From contig JAQUEZ010000042.1 in NCBI GenBank assembly GCA_028684915.1, forward strand, positions 1 through 39,285: 39,285 nucleotides of DNA. Reading direction: 5' to 3'. Below are positions 30,243 to 38,694 of this stretch, piece after piece; position 1 is the stretch's first letter; every line of letters starts with the position of its first letter. The notes beneath the pieces were generated by a model. That model ran no database searches and was not told the origin of the DNA. It worked only from the letters and a program-made list of their open reading frames with translations. The position numbers were made by a program, and so were the translations under genes. Source of the stretch: Desulfobulbus sp. (GTDB lineage Bacteria; Desulfobacterota; Desulfobulbia; Desulfobulbales; Desulfobulbaceae).

Positions 30243-32632
30243 GCCTGCCTCTCCTCTAGCCATGCATCAGGCCAATTTTCCGGACCACACTCATCCACCA
30301 ACTGCTTGATCCTGGCGACACTCTCTTTATCCGAGGCGCCAATGAAGGCGAGTGCCCGAGGACCAAGCGCCAGCTGCACCAACCTTCGTCCATCGGGCGC
30401 GATGATGTAGTAGTCGCGTTTGGGTATAGCATTGGCGACGATTTCTATCTGACGGCTGTTCAAGCCGATATCGACATACAGGTTGCATTGATTTTCCTGC
30501 CGCGCCGAATGGTTGGGCAGCAAAATCTTGGTTGGACAGGATTCGACCAAGACATCCATTATTCCTGAATTTCTGGCATCAGAAAGACTTTGGGTGGCAA
30601 GCACCACTGCGCAATTGGCTTTACGAAGGACTTTCAACCACTCTCGTATCTTTGCCCGAAACACCGGATGGCCAAGCATTACCCAGGCCTCGTCCAAAAT
30701 CAGCAACGAGGGCTGCCCCGTCAGCGATTTCTCGAATCGGCGAAAGAGATACAGAAGCACAGGGATCATGTTGGCCTCCCCCATCTCCATCAGATCCTCA
30801 ATCTCGAACACCATGAACGGTGAAACAGCCAGGCTATCTTCCTTGGCATCCAACAGATGCCCCATGGCGCCCTTGCCGGTGTAATGGGTCAGGGCTACTT
30901 TCAATTCTTCATCCTGGCAGACATGCCAGAAATCAGTCAACGAACGCATATGCCCCGGATTATGCCGCAAGGTTGCAAGGGCCGTGTGAATGGCATTACG
31001 ATGCCCCGGCAGAATGGCCAGCTTCTGCAGTTCAGCCAAAGAAGCGATCCAGTTGGCTGCCCAGGAAAATTCTGCTTCTGATTCATCAATGCGCTGCAAG
31101 GGGGCAAAGGAAAGCGCCTCATGGCCGATGTTGTAATGGTCACCACCAGCCCCCATGCAGAGCGGATACAAACTCATGCCCTTGTCAAAGGCGGCAATCT
31201 GTGCATTGTGGTACCCGCTAAACTGCGCCGCGATCAGGCCTAACAGGGTACTCTTGCCGGATCCCGTTGGTCCGACAACAAAGGTATGCCCCAGATCACC
31301 GGCATGGAGGTTGAACCAGAACGGGGTTGAGCCGTCCGTGGTCAACACGGAAAGCGGTCGAGAACGGGGCGGGTAAAATGGGCTGGGAGAAAACCGACTT
31401 CCTGTCCAGGTTGTGGCCAGTGGCAGCAGGTCAGCAAGATTCAAGGTATTCACCAAAGGCCGGCGGATATTGGCGTAGCTATTCCCCGGGTGCGTACCCA
31501 GCCAGGCCTCAAGAACATTCACCGATTCGATCCGGCAACCAAAACCGAGCGTCTGCACCACTTTCCTGAGCTCCCGGGCCATATCATGCAGCTCATCAAG
31601 CCGGTTGTGGCGCAACTCGATACAAGAGCTGAGATAGCCGATACCAACCATGCCTGACTGGACTTCCAGCAGGGCCTCTTCAGCATCATCCCGCATCATT
31701 TGGGCGTCACGGTTCACCCGTGCATTCGGGTTGTTCAGGAAGAGATCCAGGAATCTGAACATCTGTTGCTGCCAGCCCTTGCGGTACATATTGACCTCTT
31801 TTGTTCCATCCAACTGGTCCAGACAGATAAACCGGGTCGAAAACCGATAGGGCAAAGACAGACTATCGAACGCGGAAAGCATTGACGGCCAGGACTCATG
31901 GGCCAAACCATCGATGGCCAACATTGCCAGATATTGATCACCAACACACGGTTGCAGACCACCAATCAAATCGATACCGCCAAGAATGGTATCCAGGTAC
32001 ATGGGCACGCTAGGCACTCGAATTGGAAAATGCTCTCCGACCAGGCAGCGCTGGAGATGAGCCAGCAGTGAAGAGAAGACCACTCCACCCTCCTCATATT
32101 CCGCCAGCCGCTCCATCCGTAAAACCGAGGACAAGGAGTCTTCCAGTTCGGAAAGTGTGGCAACAAAATCATTCAGACTGCGATCCATGCTGCTACCAGC
32201 GTCGCCGGTGCGAATTGATTGCTGCATCTTGGTCGTGTTCAAATCCGGTTTGTAGGTGACGCTCAACACGGTTTCGGTTTTGAAGCAGAGCCCACTGCCA
32301 AAAAATGCACGCCGCTCTTCATCGATCAATCGCGTTACCCGATCCGGAAAACAACCGCTTTCAACCGGAGGATAGGCCTGGTGTGGGCAGCGGATCGCGT
32401 CCACATGCAGCATCCAACCGGTGCCCAGCCTCTTTATGGCGTTATTCACCTGGCGAGACACCCAGGCCAGCTCATCCGGGGTGGATCCGGCCGTATCCGG
32501 TCCCGCAAAGGACCAGGATGCCAGAAAAGAGCCATCCTTGTTGAGCACAACACCGGGAGCAACCAGGGCCGCGTAGGGCAACAGATCAGGCAGCCCTTTC
32601 GCGGTTGAACGGTAGTCGACAAGCTTCAACAC
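30239..32632 (-). CDS. trbE: TrbE, VirB4-type ATPase, 797 aa
   Basis: Motor ATPase of the secretion system, needed for pilus assembly and DNA transfer. The N-terminal CagE/VirB4 domain (KGLPDLLPYAALVAPGVVLNKDGS...) is followed by Walker A VVGPTGSGKSTLLGL and Walker B LLILDEAWVMLG. VLATQSLSDARNSGIMDVL and a TrbE-type C-terminus complete it. The usual family start (LKLxxYRxxxKGLPDLL) is reached from a GTG at 32632 with GGGAGG 6 bases upstream. The open frame continues to 32764, but that part overlaps trbD and reads poorly. It overlaps trbD by 7 bp and trbJ by 4 bp. Confidence 0.94.
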   Translation of the reverse strand: MLKLVDYRSTAKGLPDLLPYAALVAPGVVLNKDGSFLASWSFAGPDTAGSTPDELAWVSRQVNNAIKRLGTGWMLHVDAIRCPHQAYPPVESGCFPDRVTRLIDEERRAFFGSGLCFKTETVLSVTYKPDLNTTKMQQSIRTGDAGSSMDRSLNDFVATLSELEDSLSSVLRMERLAEYEEGGVVFSSLLAHLQRCLVGEHFPIRVPSVPMYLDTILGGIDLIGGLQPCVGDQYLAMLAIDGLAHESWPSMLSAFDSLSLPYRFSTRFICLDQLDGTKEVNMYRKGWQQQMFRFLDLFLNNPNARVNRDAQMMRDDAEEALLEVQSGMVGIGYLSSCIELRHNRLDELHDMARELRKVVQTLGFGCRIESVNVLEAWLGTHPGNSYANIRRPLVNTLNLADLLPLATTWTGSRFSPSPFYPPRSRPLSVLTTDGSTPFWFNLHAGDLGHTFVVGPTGSGKSTLLGLIAAQFSGYHNAQIAAFDKGMSLYPLCMGAGGDHYNIGHEALSFAPLQRIDESEAEFSWAANWIASLAELQKLAILPGHRNAIHTALATLRHNPGHMRSLTDFWHVCQDEELKVALTHYTGKGAMGHLLDAKEDSLAVSPFMVFEIEDLMEMGEANMIPVLLYLFRRFEKSLTGQPSLLILDEAWVMLGHPVFRAKIREWLKVLRKANCAVVLATQSLSDARNSGIMDVLVESCPTKILLPNHSARQENQCNLYVDIGLNSRQIEIVANAIPKRDYYIIAPDGRRLVQLALGPRALAFIGASDKESVARIKQLVDECGPENWPDAWLEERQA

Positions 32633-32919
32633 TTGAACCCTCCCGCGAGTTTCCAACGCGAAGTCCTGGCCGGATAGTATTCCTGCTGCCCGATATGCCG
32701 TGCCCATATCTTGGACATCAAGGGATCGTGTTTTGCCATGAGCCGAAGAACGGCTATCGAACACAACCAGAATCCCAGCGCGGACAGGCCGGCAATAATA
32801 GTCATGCCGCCAACACCGACCAAAAACGCGATCAAGGCGCTGAACATCACCAGTTCACGCTCCGCACCAAACACCAGATTATGGCGGTGTAGGCTCTGTC
32901 TGATCGGCACGGTGCGCAT
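32626..32919 (-). CDS. trbD: TrbD, VirB3-like membrane protein, 97 aa
   Basis: Small inner-membrane protein with the VirB3 layout: IRQSLHRHNLVFGAERELVMFS near the start, then two adjacent hydrophobic segments (~24-44 and ~47-60) and the conserved KIWARHIGQQEYYPA tail. It overlaps trbC by 1 bp (ATGA) and trbE by 7 bp. Confidence 0.92.
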   Translation of the reverse strand: MRTVPIRQSLHRHNLVFGAERELVMFSALIAFLVGVGGMTIIAGLSALGFWLCSIAVLRLMAKHDPLMSKIWARHIGQQEYYPARTSRWKLAGGFKC

Positions 32920-33230
32920 CAGATCACCGCGCCAGAGAAGGAAAACACACTGTTGACGATGGAGGTGGCAAAGGCGATGAAGCTGATACCGAAGACCACT
33001 TGCAGCAGCAGCTTGAACCCACCGGAAAGATCATCCTTATTGAGGATGAAAATCACGCCGCACAGGGCCATGGCCACGATGGAGATCCATTTACCTGCTG
33101 GCCCAGTGACGGTATTGACCACCTTCTCCAAGGGGCTGGAAAATTCGGTTATGCCACCGGAGGCGGATGCCAGCTCCGGAACGGCGACGATGGCCAAGAG
33201 CAGAAGAGACAGGGCAAGCTTGTTACGCAT
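32919..33230 (-). CDS. trbC: TrbC, VirB2-like conjugative pilin precursor, 103 aa
   Basis: Major pilus subunit. It has a signal peptide ending near LASAS, then GGITEFSSPLEKVVNTVTGPAGKWISI, and two hydrophobic segments (VAMALCGVIFIL and LLLQVVFGISFIAFATSIV). In RP4 the homologue is trimmed and cyclised by TraF, also present here. The ATG at 33230 (GAGG upstream) is preferred to a TTG three codons earlier. It overlaps trbB by 8 bp. Confidence 0.93.
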   Translation of the reverse strand: MRNKLALSLLLLAIVAVPELASASGGITEFSSPLEKVVNTVTGPAGKWISIVAMALCGVIFILNKDDLSGGFKLLLQVVFGISFIAFATSIVNSVFSFSGAVI

Positions 33231-34170
33231 GATAAACAACCTCAGTTTGATAGGTATGGGTTATGGCATCGTAGCCATGGATACGCAGGACTTCTGAAAT
33301 TCTGCGGCCAGCGGGAACACGTTTGATAAAAATGACCAGGCCAACGCTTTTACCGATGAGCTTTTGCTTGGGCGCAGGTGTCGCCTCGGCGATCAATTCC
33401 TCAAGGCGATCCAGGCCCTCGGCCGCACTATTAGCGTGAACCGTTGCAATGCCGCCGGGATGACCAGTGTTCCATGCCTTGAGCAGATCAAGGGCGGCTC
33501 CGTCCCTGACCTCACCGATGATGATTCTGGTTGGTCGGTAGCGCATGGTCACCTTGACCAACCGCCGCATATCCACATGATCCGAGGTCCTGAAGAACAC
33601 CGTATTCTCGCTTTTTGACTGCAGCTCCATGGTGTCTTCCAGGATCAATAATCGGTCCAGCGGACAGATACCGGCAAGCGCACGGATCAATGCATTGACC
33701 AAGGTGGTTTTGCCCGAGCCGGTCCCACCGACAACAAGGATGTTCGCCCTGCCCTTCAATGCCTCATGGAGAACCGGCACCAGATCAGGATCCAGAATTC
33801 CCGCCTTGACGTACTCGTCGAGCCCGAATACCCGGCTGGCCTTTTTGCGGATGGTAAAGCTTGGAGAGGAGACCACCGGAGGCATCAGCCCTTCGAAGCG
33901 GGATCCATCCAAAGGGAGTTCGCCTTCGATAATCGGCTGCTCAACGGTAACGCTGCTGCCAAGCCCAGAGGCGACCAACGAAAGCACCAAGCGCGCCTGC
34001 TCCGGTGCCATATCCGACTCAGGTTCCATTTCACGGCCCAACTTCTCAACCCAGATCTTGCCGTCCGGATTGAGCATCACCTCCACCACATCCGGATCCC
34101 GCAAAGCGGACATGATCACCGGGCCAAGATTATGTTCGAGTGAAACAAGTAATCGATTGTCTGCAATCAT
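33223..34170 (-). CDS. trbB: TrbB, VirB11-type hexameric ATPase, 315 aa
   Basis: Traffic ATPase at the base of the secretion channel. An N-terminal domain (MSALRDPDVVEVMLNPDGKIWVEKLG) is followed by Walker A VGGTGSGKTTLVNALI, the Asp box DRLLILEDTMEL, Walker B RIIIGEVRDGAALDLL and the His box TGHPGGIATVHANSA. All are intact. The ATG at 34170 has AGGAG upstream; a GTG at 34185 that overlaps the traM stop (GTGA) is an alternative adding five residues. Confidence 0.95.
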   Translation of the reverse strand: MIADNRLLVSLEHNLGPVIMSALRDPDVVEVMLNPDGKIWVEKLGREMEPESDMAPEQARLVLSLVASGLGSSVTVEQPIIEGELPLDGSRFEGLMPPVVSSPSFTIRKKASRVFGLDEYVKAGILDPDLVPVLHEALKGRANILVVGGTGSGKTTLVNALIRALAGICPLDRLLILEDTMELQSKSENTVFFRTSDHVDMRRLVKVTMRYRPTRIIIGEVRDGAALDLLKAWNTGHPGGIATVHANSAAEGLDRLEELIAEATPAPKQKLIGKSVGLVIFIKRVPAGRRISEVLRIHGYDAITHTYQTEVVYHA

Positions 34171-34181
34171 CTCTCTTCTCC

Positions 34182-34613
34182 TCACCGCAAAACGAACACC
34201 GCCACATTGATCAAGGCCGAGACGGTGACAATGGCAGCCAGCCAGAACAGGCTCTGCTTAAATTTTTCTATCTTCAGGGTATTCTCGGAAAACAAGCGGG
34301 ATATTTCCGCCGCCGATGCGCTGGAGAGGCTCTCCCCCAAATGGGTTGCAGTCTGCTCCACAGACTTGACGTATCCATCTGTTCGTTCCGTAAGAATGGC
34401 AGTCAGCGCTTTACGATGCCGATCAAGCAGCTTTTCCTCTTCCGAGAGAAAGGCATTGAGAATGGTGACGATCATCAGGATAGGGTCATCGGGAGAGACT
34501 GAGGCTGAATTTTTCATAGCCAACAGCATACGGACTTCTTCCAGACTAAGCCCGATGCCATCAGGGAGTTCCGGTATTGCCTGCTCGGCTTGCAATGCAT
34601 CTTGAGTTTCCAT
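34182..34613 (-). CDS. traM: TraM-like protein, 143 aa
   Basis: Resembles RP4 TraM in size, in gene position after traL, and in a VSPDDPILMIVTILN segment (RP4 TraM has VSRDDPIL as remembered). A long amphipathic helical/coiled-coil middle (LLDRHRKALTAILTERTDGYVKSVEQ...) leads to a C-terminal membrane helix (LFWLAAIVTVSALINVAVFVL). Function within the transfer machinery is not well known. Translation starts at ATG 34613 with AAGGG upstream, 12 bp after traL. Confidence 0.75.
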   Translation of the reverse strand: METQDALQAEQAIPELPDGIGLSLEEVRMLLAMKNSASVSPDDPILMIVTILNAFLSEEEKLLDRHRKALTAILTERTDGYVKSVEQTATHLGESLSSASAAEISRLFSENTLKIEKFKQSLFWLAAIVTVSALINVAVFVLR

Positions 34614-34625
34614 CACCCTTCCCTT

Positions 34626-35360
34626 TCACAGAGCCTCGATCAACTGCGCCTTGTCGACTTCCCGGGATACTTCGGCCCAAAAGGTCTTTAAGCGTTGTCG
34701 CACCATGACCGGTTGATTGGAATGAATGGCGGCTTCAAAAGTTTCTCGGCGTGAAAGCAAGGCTTCCAGGTCCTTGCCAAAGGTCGACTGTTTACGAGCT
34801 GGAACCTCGATGATGGAACGAAATTGGCTGTAGTGCTCCTGATAGACCTTGAAATCCTCAAAGACCTTGCCGTTCATGGCAATATCCCCGAAATACCGGT
34901 TCAACCAGACGACAATTGATGCCGAGGGAAAGGAGGTGGCCAGGGTTTTAAGACCGGATGCGGTGTCGACAACAGCCTGCCCGCCTGTCATGACCGTATG
35001 CAACAGAACCGCATGGCCTTCCTGATCGAGGAGTTCAAGCGCGGCATTATCCTTGAGATAGGAGCAAAGAGGCAGGAACGTGGAGGCACCGTTATCGATG
35101 ACGATATGGTTTTCTTCGGTTTGCTGGAGGATGATTTCCATGAGGGAATCAAACCGACGTTGATCGATGTCGTCGCCATCCATGATATCGAGTGACTGCA
35201 CAGACAGCGTTTTATAGCCCGAGAAGGTCGCATTGACGGGATCTGTGTCAACACCGGTTACAGCAATCCCCTGCTGGTGCAAATACTGGTAGAGCAGAGA
35301 GGCGATCAGCGATTTCCCAACCCCACCTTTGCCCTGCAAAACAAAATGAACGGTGCTCAT
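34626..35360 (-). CDS. traL: TraL-like P-loop ATPase (ParA/MinD type), 244 aa
   Basis: Cytoplasmic ATPase that resembles RP4 TraL along its length: MSTVHFVLQGKGGVGKSLIA (deviant Walker A near 10-17), VDTDPVNATFSGYKTL, MDGDDIDQRRFDSL, VIDNGASTFLPLCSYL, HTVMTGGQAVVDTASGL and VVWLNRYFG. The ATG at 35360 is the family start; the frame's upstream extension is AT-rich leader. It is the first gene of the ~16-kb transfer operon and begins right beside the replication origin, so its promoter probably lies at 35,365-35,500. Confidence 0.9.
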   Translation of the reverse strand: MSTVHFVLQGKGGVGKSLIASLLYQYLHQQGIAVTGVDTDPVNATFSGYKTLSVQSLDIMDGDDIDQRRFDSLMEIILQQTEENHIVIDNGASTFLPLCSYLKDNAALELLDQEGHAVLLHTVMTGGQAVVDTASGLKTLATSFPSASIVVWLNRYFGDIAMNGKVFEDFKVYQEHYSQFRSIIEVPARKQSTFGKDLEALLSRRETFEAAIHSNQPVMVRQRLKTFWAEVSREVDKAQLIEAL

Positions 35361-35384
35361 AGTGCCCCAACTCCCTTTGAGTTT

Positions 35385-35455
35385 TTCTATCTGTAGTGCC
35401 TTTCTTTTTTTTAAGAATATTTTAAATACTTTTAGCGTCATGCAGTCTCGCCGCT
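35385..35455. other. AT-rich stretch between traL and the iterons, possible origin-opening region
   Basis: Runs of T and A dominate (CTTTCTTTTTTTTAAGAATATTTTAAATACTTTTAG region). It lies next to the iteron array on the side away from trfA. Iteron origins usually carry such a helix-opening stretch beside the iterons. No good DnaA box is seen. It may also hold the promoter of the traL operon. Confidence 0.45.
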
Positions 35456-35503
35456 ATCTCTCTGAGATAACGTTCTTTATCAAGAGTATCTTGTCCCTTT
35501 TTC

Positions 35504-35707
35504 CTACCTGCTATGCCACGCTTTGCTACCCGCTATGCCACGGTTCACCTACCTGCTACGCCACACCTCCTACCCGCTATGCCACGCCAACCTACCCGCT
35601 GCGCCACGCTTCCCTACCCGCTATGCCACGGGTACCTACCCTCTACGCCACGCCTTCCTACCTGCTATGCCACGGGGTTCGAGTCGGTTTCTACCTGCTA
35701 CGCCACG
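35504..35707. repeat. oriV: oriV iterons: nine 17-bp repeats, 22-bp period
   Basis: Core CTACCYGCTAYGCCACG starts at 35504, 35526, 35549, 35570, 35592, 35614, 35636, 35658 and 35691. Spacing is 22, 23, 21, 22, 22, 22, 22, then 33 bp, so all lie on one helix face (two or three turns). Copies 3, 5 and 7 carry single changes from the core. RK2 oriV also uses 17-bp iterons on a 22-bp period bound by TrfA, and a TrfA-like gene ends within the ninth copy. The 5-bp gaps rule out CRISPR. Confidence 0.88.
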
Positions 35708-36534
35708 GCGTCAGGGGTTAGCGGGAATACATAAACCTTGTCCTCGGCATCGATGCTCCAGGACCCAATAGCCTCTATTTCAACCAATTCATTGAGGGCT
35801 CTCTTGAGCTGTTGCCGAAATTTATACAGCTCTTTGCATGTCGACCTGCTCATCTGACAAATCGTCGCGGTCTTCAGAGGATACAACTCGGTGCTGCTGT
35901 ATAGGCCATGCAACCATTTTGCGAGATTGTTCCTGAGACAGAGTCTCTTGCGCCATTCCAGAGAGGTCCAACCAAGATCCAGCAATGATCCCAGATCCGC
36001 ATTCACCCGTAGAAAAAATCTGTTTTTGACCGAGTCATGGTAGAAATCGTAAATAAGTGGACCACCATAAATGCGCATTTTTCTCAGTACTGGCTGAGGA
36101 ACGTTATCCCCGTACTGAACCTCAACCAGACAGGCACAGAGCCGCCGAATTGAATTGAACAGCCAATCTTGCCCCGATTTCCCTGGCTTTTTATTCAACG
36201 CCTTCAAGAAGCCCCGAACCGAAAACTCCACCAATCCGTTTGTTTTTCTCGACGCGGCCTGTTGTGCAGCAAGGTGCACGGCATGAAGCATCACGTCTAA
36301 ATCCCCTTGATCAAGCGAACCGCCGGTGAAAAAAATAGTGACGTTTCGAAATGAATAAATCTTCCGTTTTTCCAGATATTTCCGGTGTCCGCGTTGCACC
36401 ATGCCAAACATGGCGGATTGGAGAAAAGCATTAGGGGCAACATGATTTTTCTGCGCCGCATCCGGCAGCCGTGGCGTGTCATATGGCTCGAGCATAACGG
36501 GCAATTCAGGAATTGGTTTCCTCAAGATTTCCAT
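35698..36534 (-). CDS. trfA: TrfA-like plasmid replication initiator, 278 aa
   Basis: Initiator expected to bind the adjacent iterons. It resembles RK2 TrfA: the MLEPYDTPRLPDAAQKNHVAPNAFLQSAMFG opening (YDTP...RSALF in TrfA), KYLEKRKIYSFRNVTIFFTG (KRQ..I....ITYTG), and a C-terminal winged helix (LYSSTELYPLKTATICQMSRS, KFRQQLKRALNELVEIEAI). The stop codon TAG lies inside iteron 9, so gene and origin are physically joined. The ATG at 36534 has GGGA 8 bases upstream. Its presence means the element can probably replicate as a circle, not only integrate. Confidence 0.87.
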   Translation of the reverse strand: MEILRKPIPELPVMLEPYDTPRLPDAAQKNHVAPNAFLQSAMFGMVQRGHRKYLEKRKIYSFRNVTIFFTGGSLDQGDLDVMLHAVHLAAQQAASRKTNGLVEFSVRGFLKALNKKPGKSGQDWLFNSIRRLCACLVEVQYGDNVPQPVLRKMRIYGGPLIYDFYHDSVKNRFFLRVNADLGSLLDLGWTSLEWRKRLCLRNNLAKWLHGLYSSTELYPLKTATICQMSRSTCKELYKFRQQLKRALNELVEIEAIGSWSIDAEDKVYVFPLTPDAVA

Positions 36535-36574
36535 TTAATTTCCCATATCCTCGTGGCTTAGCGACAGGCGTTTG

Positions 36575-36595
36575 CTTGATACCTCTTCCATCAAG
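36575..36595. repeat. inverted repeat CTTGAT-N9-ATCAAG upstream of trfA
   Basis: Six-bp arms at 36575-36580 and 36590-36595, 40 bp upstream of the trfA start. Position and size fit an operator controlling trfA. It does not resemble RP4 KorA or KorB operators as I know them. The remaining 36,596-37,113 is AT-rich and holds no supported gene, only likely promoter sequence for the CI-like gene. Confidence 0.4.
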
Positions 36596-37113
36596 TAAAT
36601 CTATTTCCACCAATCGCATTTCCGATTTTCCGGATACGATTTTTTTTGTTCACCCAAAACCTCCGGCCAATAATCGGTATTTCTCACCGACTTGTTAACT
36701 CTCCGCCTTATTCGCTTTACATGTCGGGTGAAATGCAGGTAAAAAATAAAGGTTGAAATTTGATTATTCGGCCTACTATTTAATTTGCGTAAAATGGCAA
36801 CCTACTGCTATTATACGTCTATTAAAATTCGTAGAATTGGACGACCTACACATTTGACAAGGCTGATTTCTCGCGATATTCGCCGCGACAGTGCTCCTAT
36901 TTCCCTTAGCAGCGCCTTATCAATTTTGCAGTGTGCCAATTGCGACACTTATATTTTTAAAAACATTACGCTTGTTTTTACTCCGACGAAAACCTCCTCT
37001 GCTTTTCCCCTATTTGCAGGTGGTTTTGTTTTATCTCTCGTAAATCTGTTTTATTCTGCTTTATTTTTTAAATCATTTTTTAAAGCAGATCAAGCAAAAA
37101 CCTGGTGAGCCGA

Positions 37114-37581
37114 ATGGAATCTCTCAGTTTTGAAGATTTGTTCAAAAAAATTAAGAAGATATCGAAAGGAAAAAATCAGAAAGGAGTGGCGCAAGCCCTT
37201 GGGATTTCTCCACAAGCAATCACGGACGCCAAAAGGAAAAATAAAATCCCAGAAACCTGGTTTGATATCATCGAGGACAAATTCGGCTTCTCAAAAGACG
37301 AACTGATCTGCTACGAGGATAAGACGGGCAAGGGAGCATCCGCCCCGACTGGCGCAGGGCAATCCCTCGAAAAGGATAGTTACGATCAAATTATGGACGA
37401 GTTCTTTGAACTCGTAAAAGAGTGGCAGGTCGAAGAACATGGACGAAGCACGAGAACTGCCATAGACTTCATCCAAGAATTTCCGAAACGTTTCGAAGAA
37501 ATGGCGCTTTGGCAAAAAAAGAGGAAAGAAGAAAACACGACGTCACCGTTGCCGGAAATGAAATCGGCTGGGGGAAAATAA
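37114..37581 (+). CDS. CI-like helix-turn-helix regulator, copy 2, 155 aa
   Basis: Paralogue of the regulator at 10,126-10,632: same start (MESLSFEDLFKKIKK versus MERVSFEQIFKKIKY), the same HTH core (GISPQAITDAKRKNKIPETW) and the same C-terminal signature (YDQIMDEFFELVKEWQ; TRTAIDFIQEFPKRF). The linker differs. Here there is no divergent Cro-like partner. ATG 37114 aligns with the copy-1 start and has GGTGAG upstream; a GTG three codons earlier is less likely. It may control trfA, the nearby integrase, or share operators with copy 1. Confidence 0.85.
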   Translation: MESLSFEDLFKKIKKISKGKNQKGVAQALGISPQAITDAKRKNKIPETWFDIIEDKFGFSKDELICYEDKTGKGASAPTGAGQSLEKDSYDQIMDEFFELVKEWQVEEHGRSTRTAIDFIQEFPKRFEEMALWQKKRKEENTTSPLPEMKSAGGK

Positions 37582-37953
37582 TTGTTCTTTGGACAGCTTG
37601 CGGCAAACAAGTTTCTTCATACTGCCGCCGCAAAAAGTCATACATAACAAGGCATTCAGCAAACACTCCTTTTTCCCTATCAATTTAAGCGACCGAGGCC
37701 TCCTCGATTTGCTCGTCCACTGCAGGCGGCGACAGCCGTGAGATAGCAAGAATCGCTCCCTATGCAGTTGGCTATGGTGGCAAGTCCCCTTCCTCGGGTG
37801 CAACTGCCTCTCCTCCACTTATTCCCATCGAAGATGCCTGCTGACAATAGACCTCAGCAGGAATGTGAATTGACATCTGAAGAGTTCGAGATCAAAGCAG
37901 AATAATTCACCTGACAAACAACCACATACAACCATTTTCACGATGATATTACC
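37582..37953. other. 372-bp gene-free region with one inverted repeat
   Basis: No credible gene. A perfect 8-bp inverted repeat CCTGCTGA (37837-37844) / TCAGCAGG (37854-37861) with a 9-nt loop lies about 95 bp before the recombinase start. No T-run follows, so it is not a simple terminator. It may be a regulatory site or a recombinase-related site. Confidence 0.45.
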
Positions 37954-38583
37954 ATGAATGACATCGCATCAGAAATGAGGTTAATTTCTCCTGCCGGAGA
38001 GCGGTTATATTTAACAACCGAGGAGAGAAAAAGGTTTTTGATCGCAGCCAACAAGGAGGACCAAGCAAAAGGATTGTTCTGTCACTTGCTCCACTATACG
38101 GGGTGCCGCCCCTCTGAAGCATTAGAACTTCTTCCTGGACGAGTGCTGATTGATGAACAATCAATTATCTTCAGATGTCTAAAAAAACGAAAGAAGGATG
38201 GAAAAGGGAGAGTCAAACAGCCGGAGTACCGTGCCGTCCCTGTTCCTCAAGTACTCATAGAAAATATGGACCTGTTTTTTGACATTCGGAACAGACAAAA
38301 ATCGCTGCAAAAAATGAAAGAGGCTCTTTTCCCCTGGAGCCGCCCAACAGCCTATAGGCTTGTCAAACGTGTTATGGCTCGAGCGAAAATCTCTGGCAAA
38401 CAGGCGACCGGAAAGGGATTAAGACACGCTTTTGGAATAGCTATGGTATCAAGCTCTAAACCTTTACCCCTTACCCTGTTGGCAGAAATAATGGGGCATA
38501 GCAGTTCCAAAACCACAGAAATCTATCTTCGTTTTGTTGGAGAAGAGAAAAGGAAAATGGTTCTCGATGCGTGGGAAGATTGA
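37954..38583 (+). CDS. single-domain tyrosine recombinase, 209 aa
   Basis: Almost only the catalytic domain of a tyrosine recombinase. Arg52 (YTGCRPSEALEL), a Lys in place of the usual His in K154-x-x-R157 (GKGLRHAFG), His182 (IMGHSSSKTTEIY) and nucleophile Tyr191 are present. The arm- and core-binding N-terminal domains are missing, giving about 60% of usual length. Lys at the His position is a known natural variant. It is therefore probably active, perhaps as a multimer resolvase or inversion enzyme for the circular form. It converges with the MucR gene, and a 34-bp lox-shaped palindrome lies 78 bp downstream. Confidence 0.85.
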   Translation: MNDIASEMRLISPAGERLYLTTEERKRFLIAANKEDQAKGLFCHLLHYTGCRPSEALELLPGRVLIDEQSIIFRCLKKRKKDGKGRVKQPEYRAVPVPQVLIENMDLFFDIRNRQKSLQKMKEALFPWSRPTAYRLVKRVMARAKISGKQATGKGLRHAFGIAMVSSSKPLPLTLLAEIMGHSSSKTTEIYLRFVGEEKRKMVLDAWED

Positions 38584-38660
38584 CTCATTTCGATACATCC
38601 GTCTCACCTTAACCGTCAATAGGCAGAAAATGAATCAAAACTACCGAGAATGATAACCGG

Positions 38661-38694
38661 CCAGCTGTAAAACTTGGACATGTTTTACAGCTGG
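38661..38694. repeat. 34-bp palindrome with loxP geometry (13-8-13)
   Basis: CCAGCTGTAAAAC (38661-38673), spacer TTGGACAT, GTTTTACAGCTGG (38682-38694). The arms are perfect and end exactly at 13 bp on both sides, and the 8-bp spacer is asymmetric. Outer AACCGG (38655-38660) and CCGGTT (38700-38705) add a looser second repeat. Between convergent genes a bidirectional terminator is the usual guess, but no T-run flanks the stem. The geometry is that of a tyrosine recombinase core site, and a single-domain recombinase lies just upstream. Confidence 0.7.

Noticed and set aside
35504..35707. CRISPR array
   Set aside because: Repeats are 17 bp with 5-bp gaps (one of 16), far shorter than CRISPR spacers, and they adjoin a replication initiator; these are iterons.
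36785..37108. 107-aa plus-strand ORF ahead of CI-like copy 2
   Set aside because: AT-rich promoter-like DNA, no ribosome binding site, composition unlike its neighbours; the trailing hydrophobic stretch comes from T-runs.
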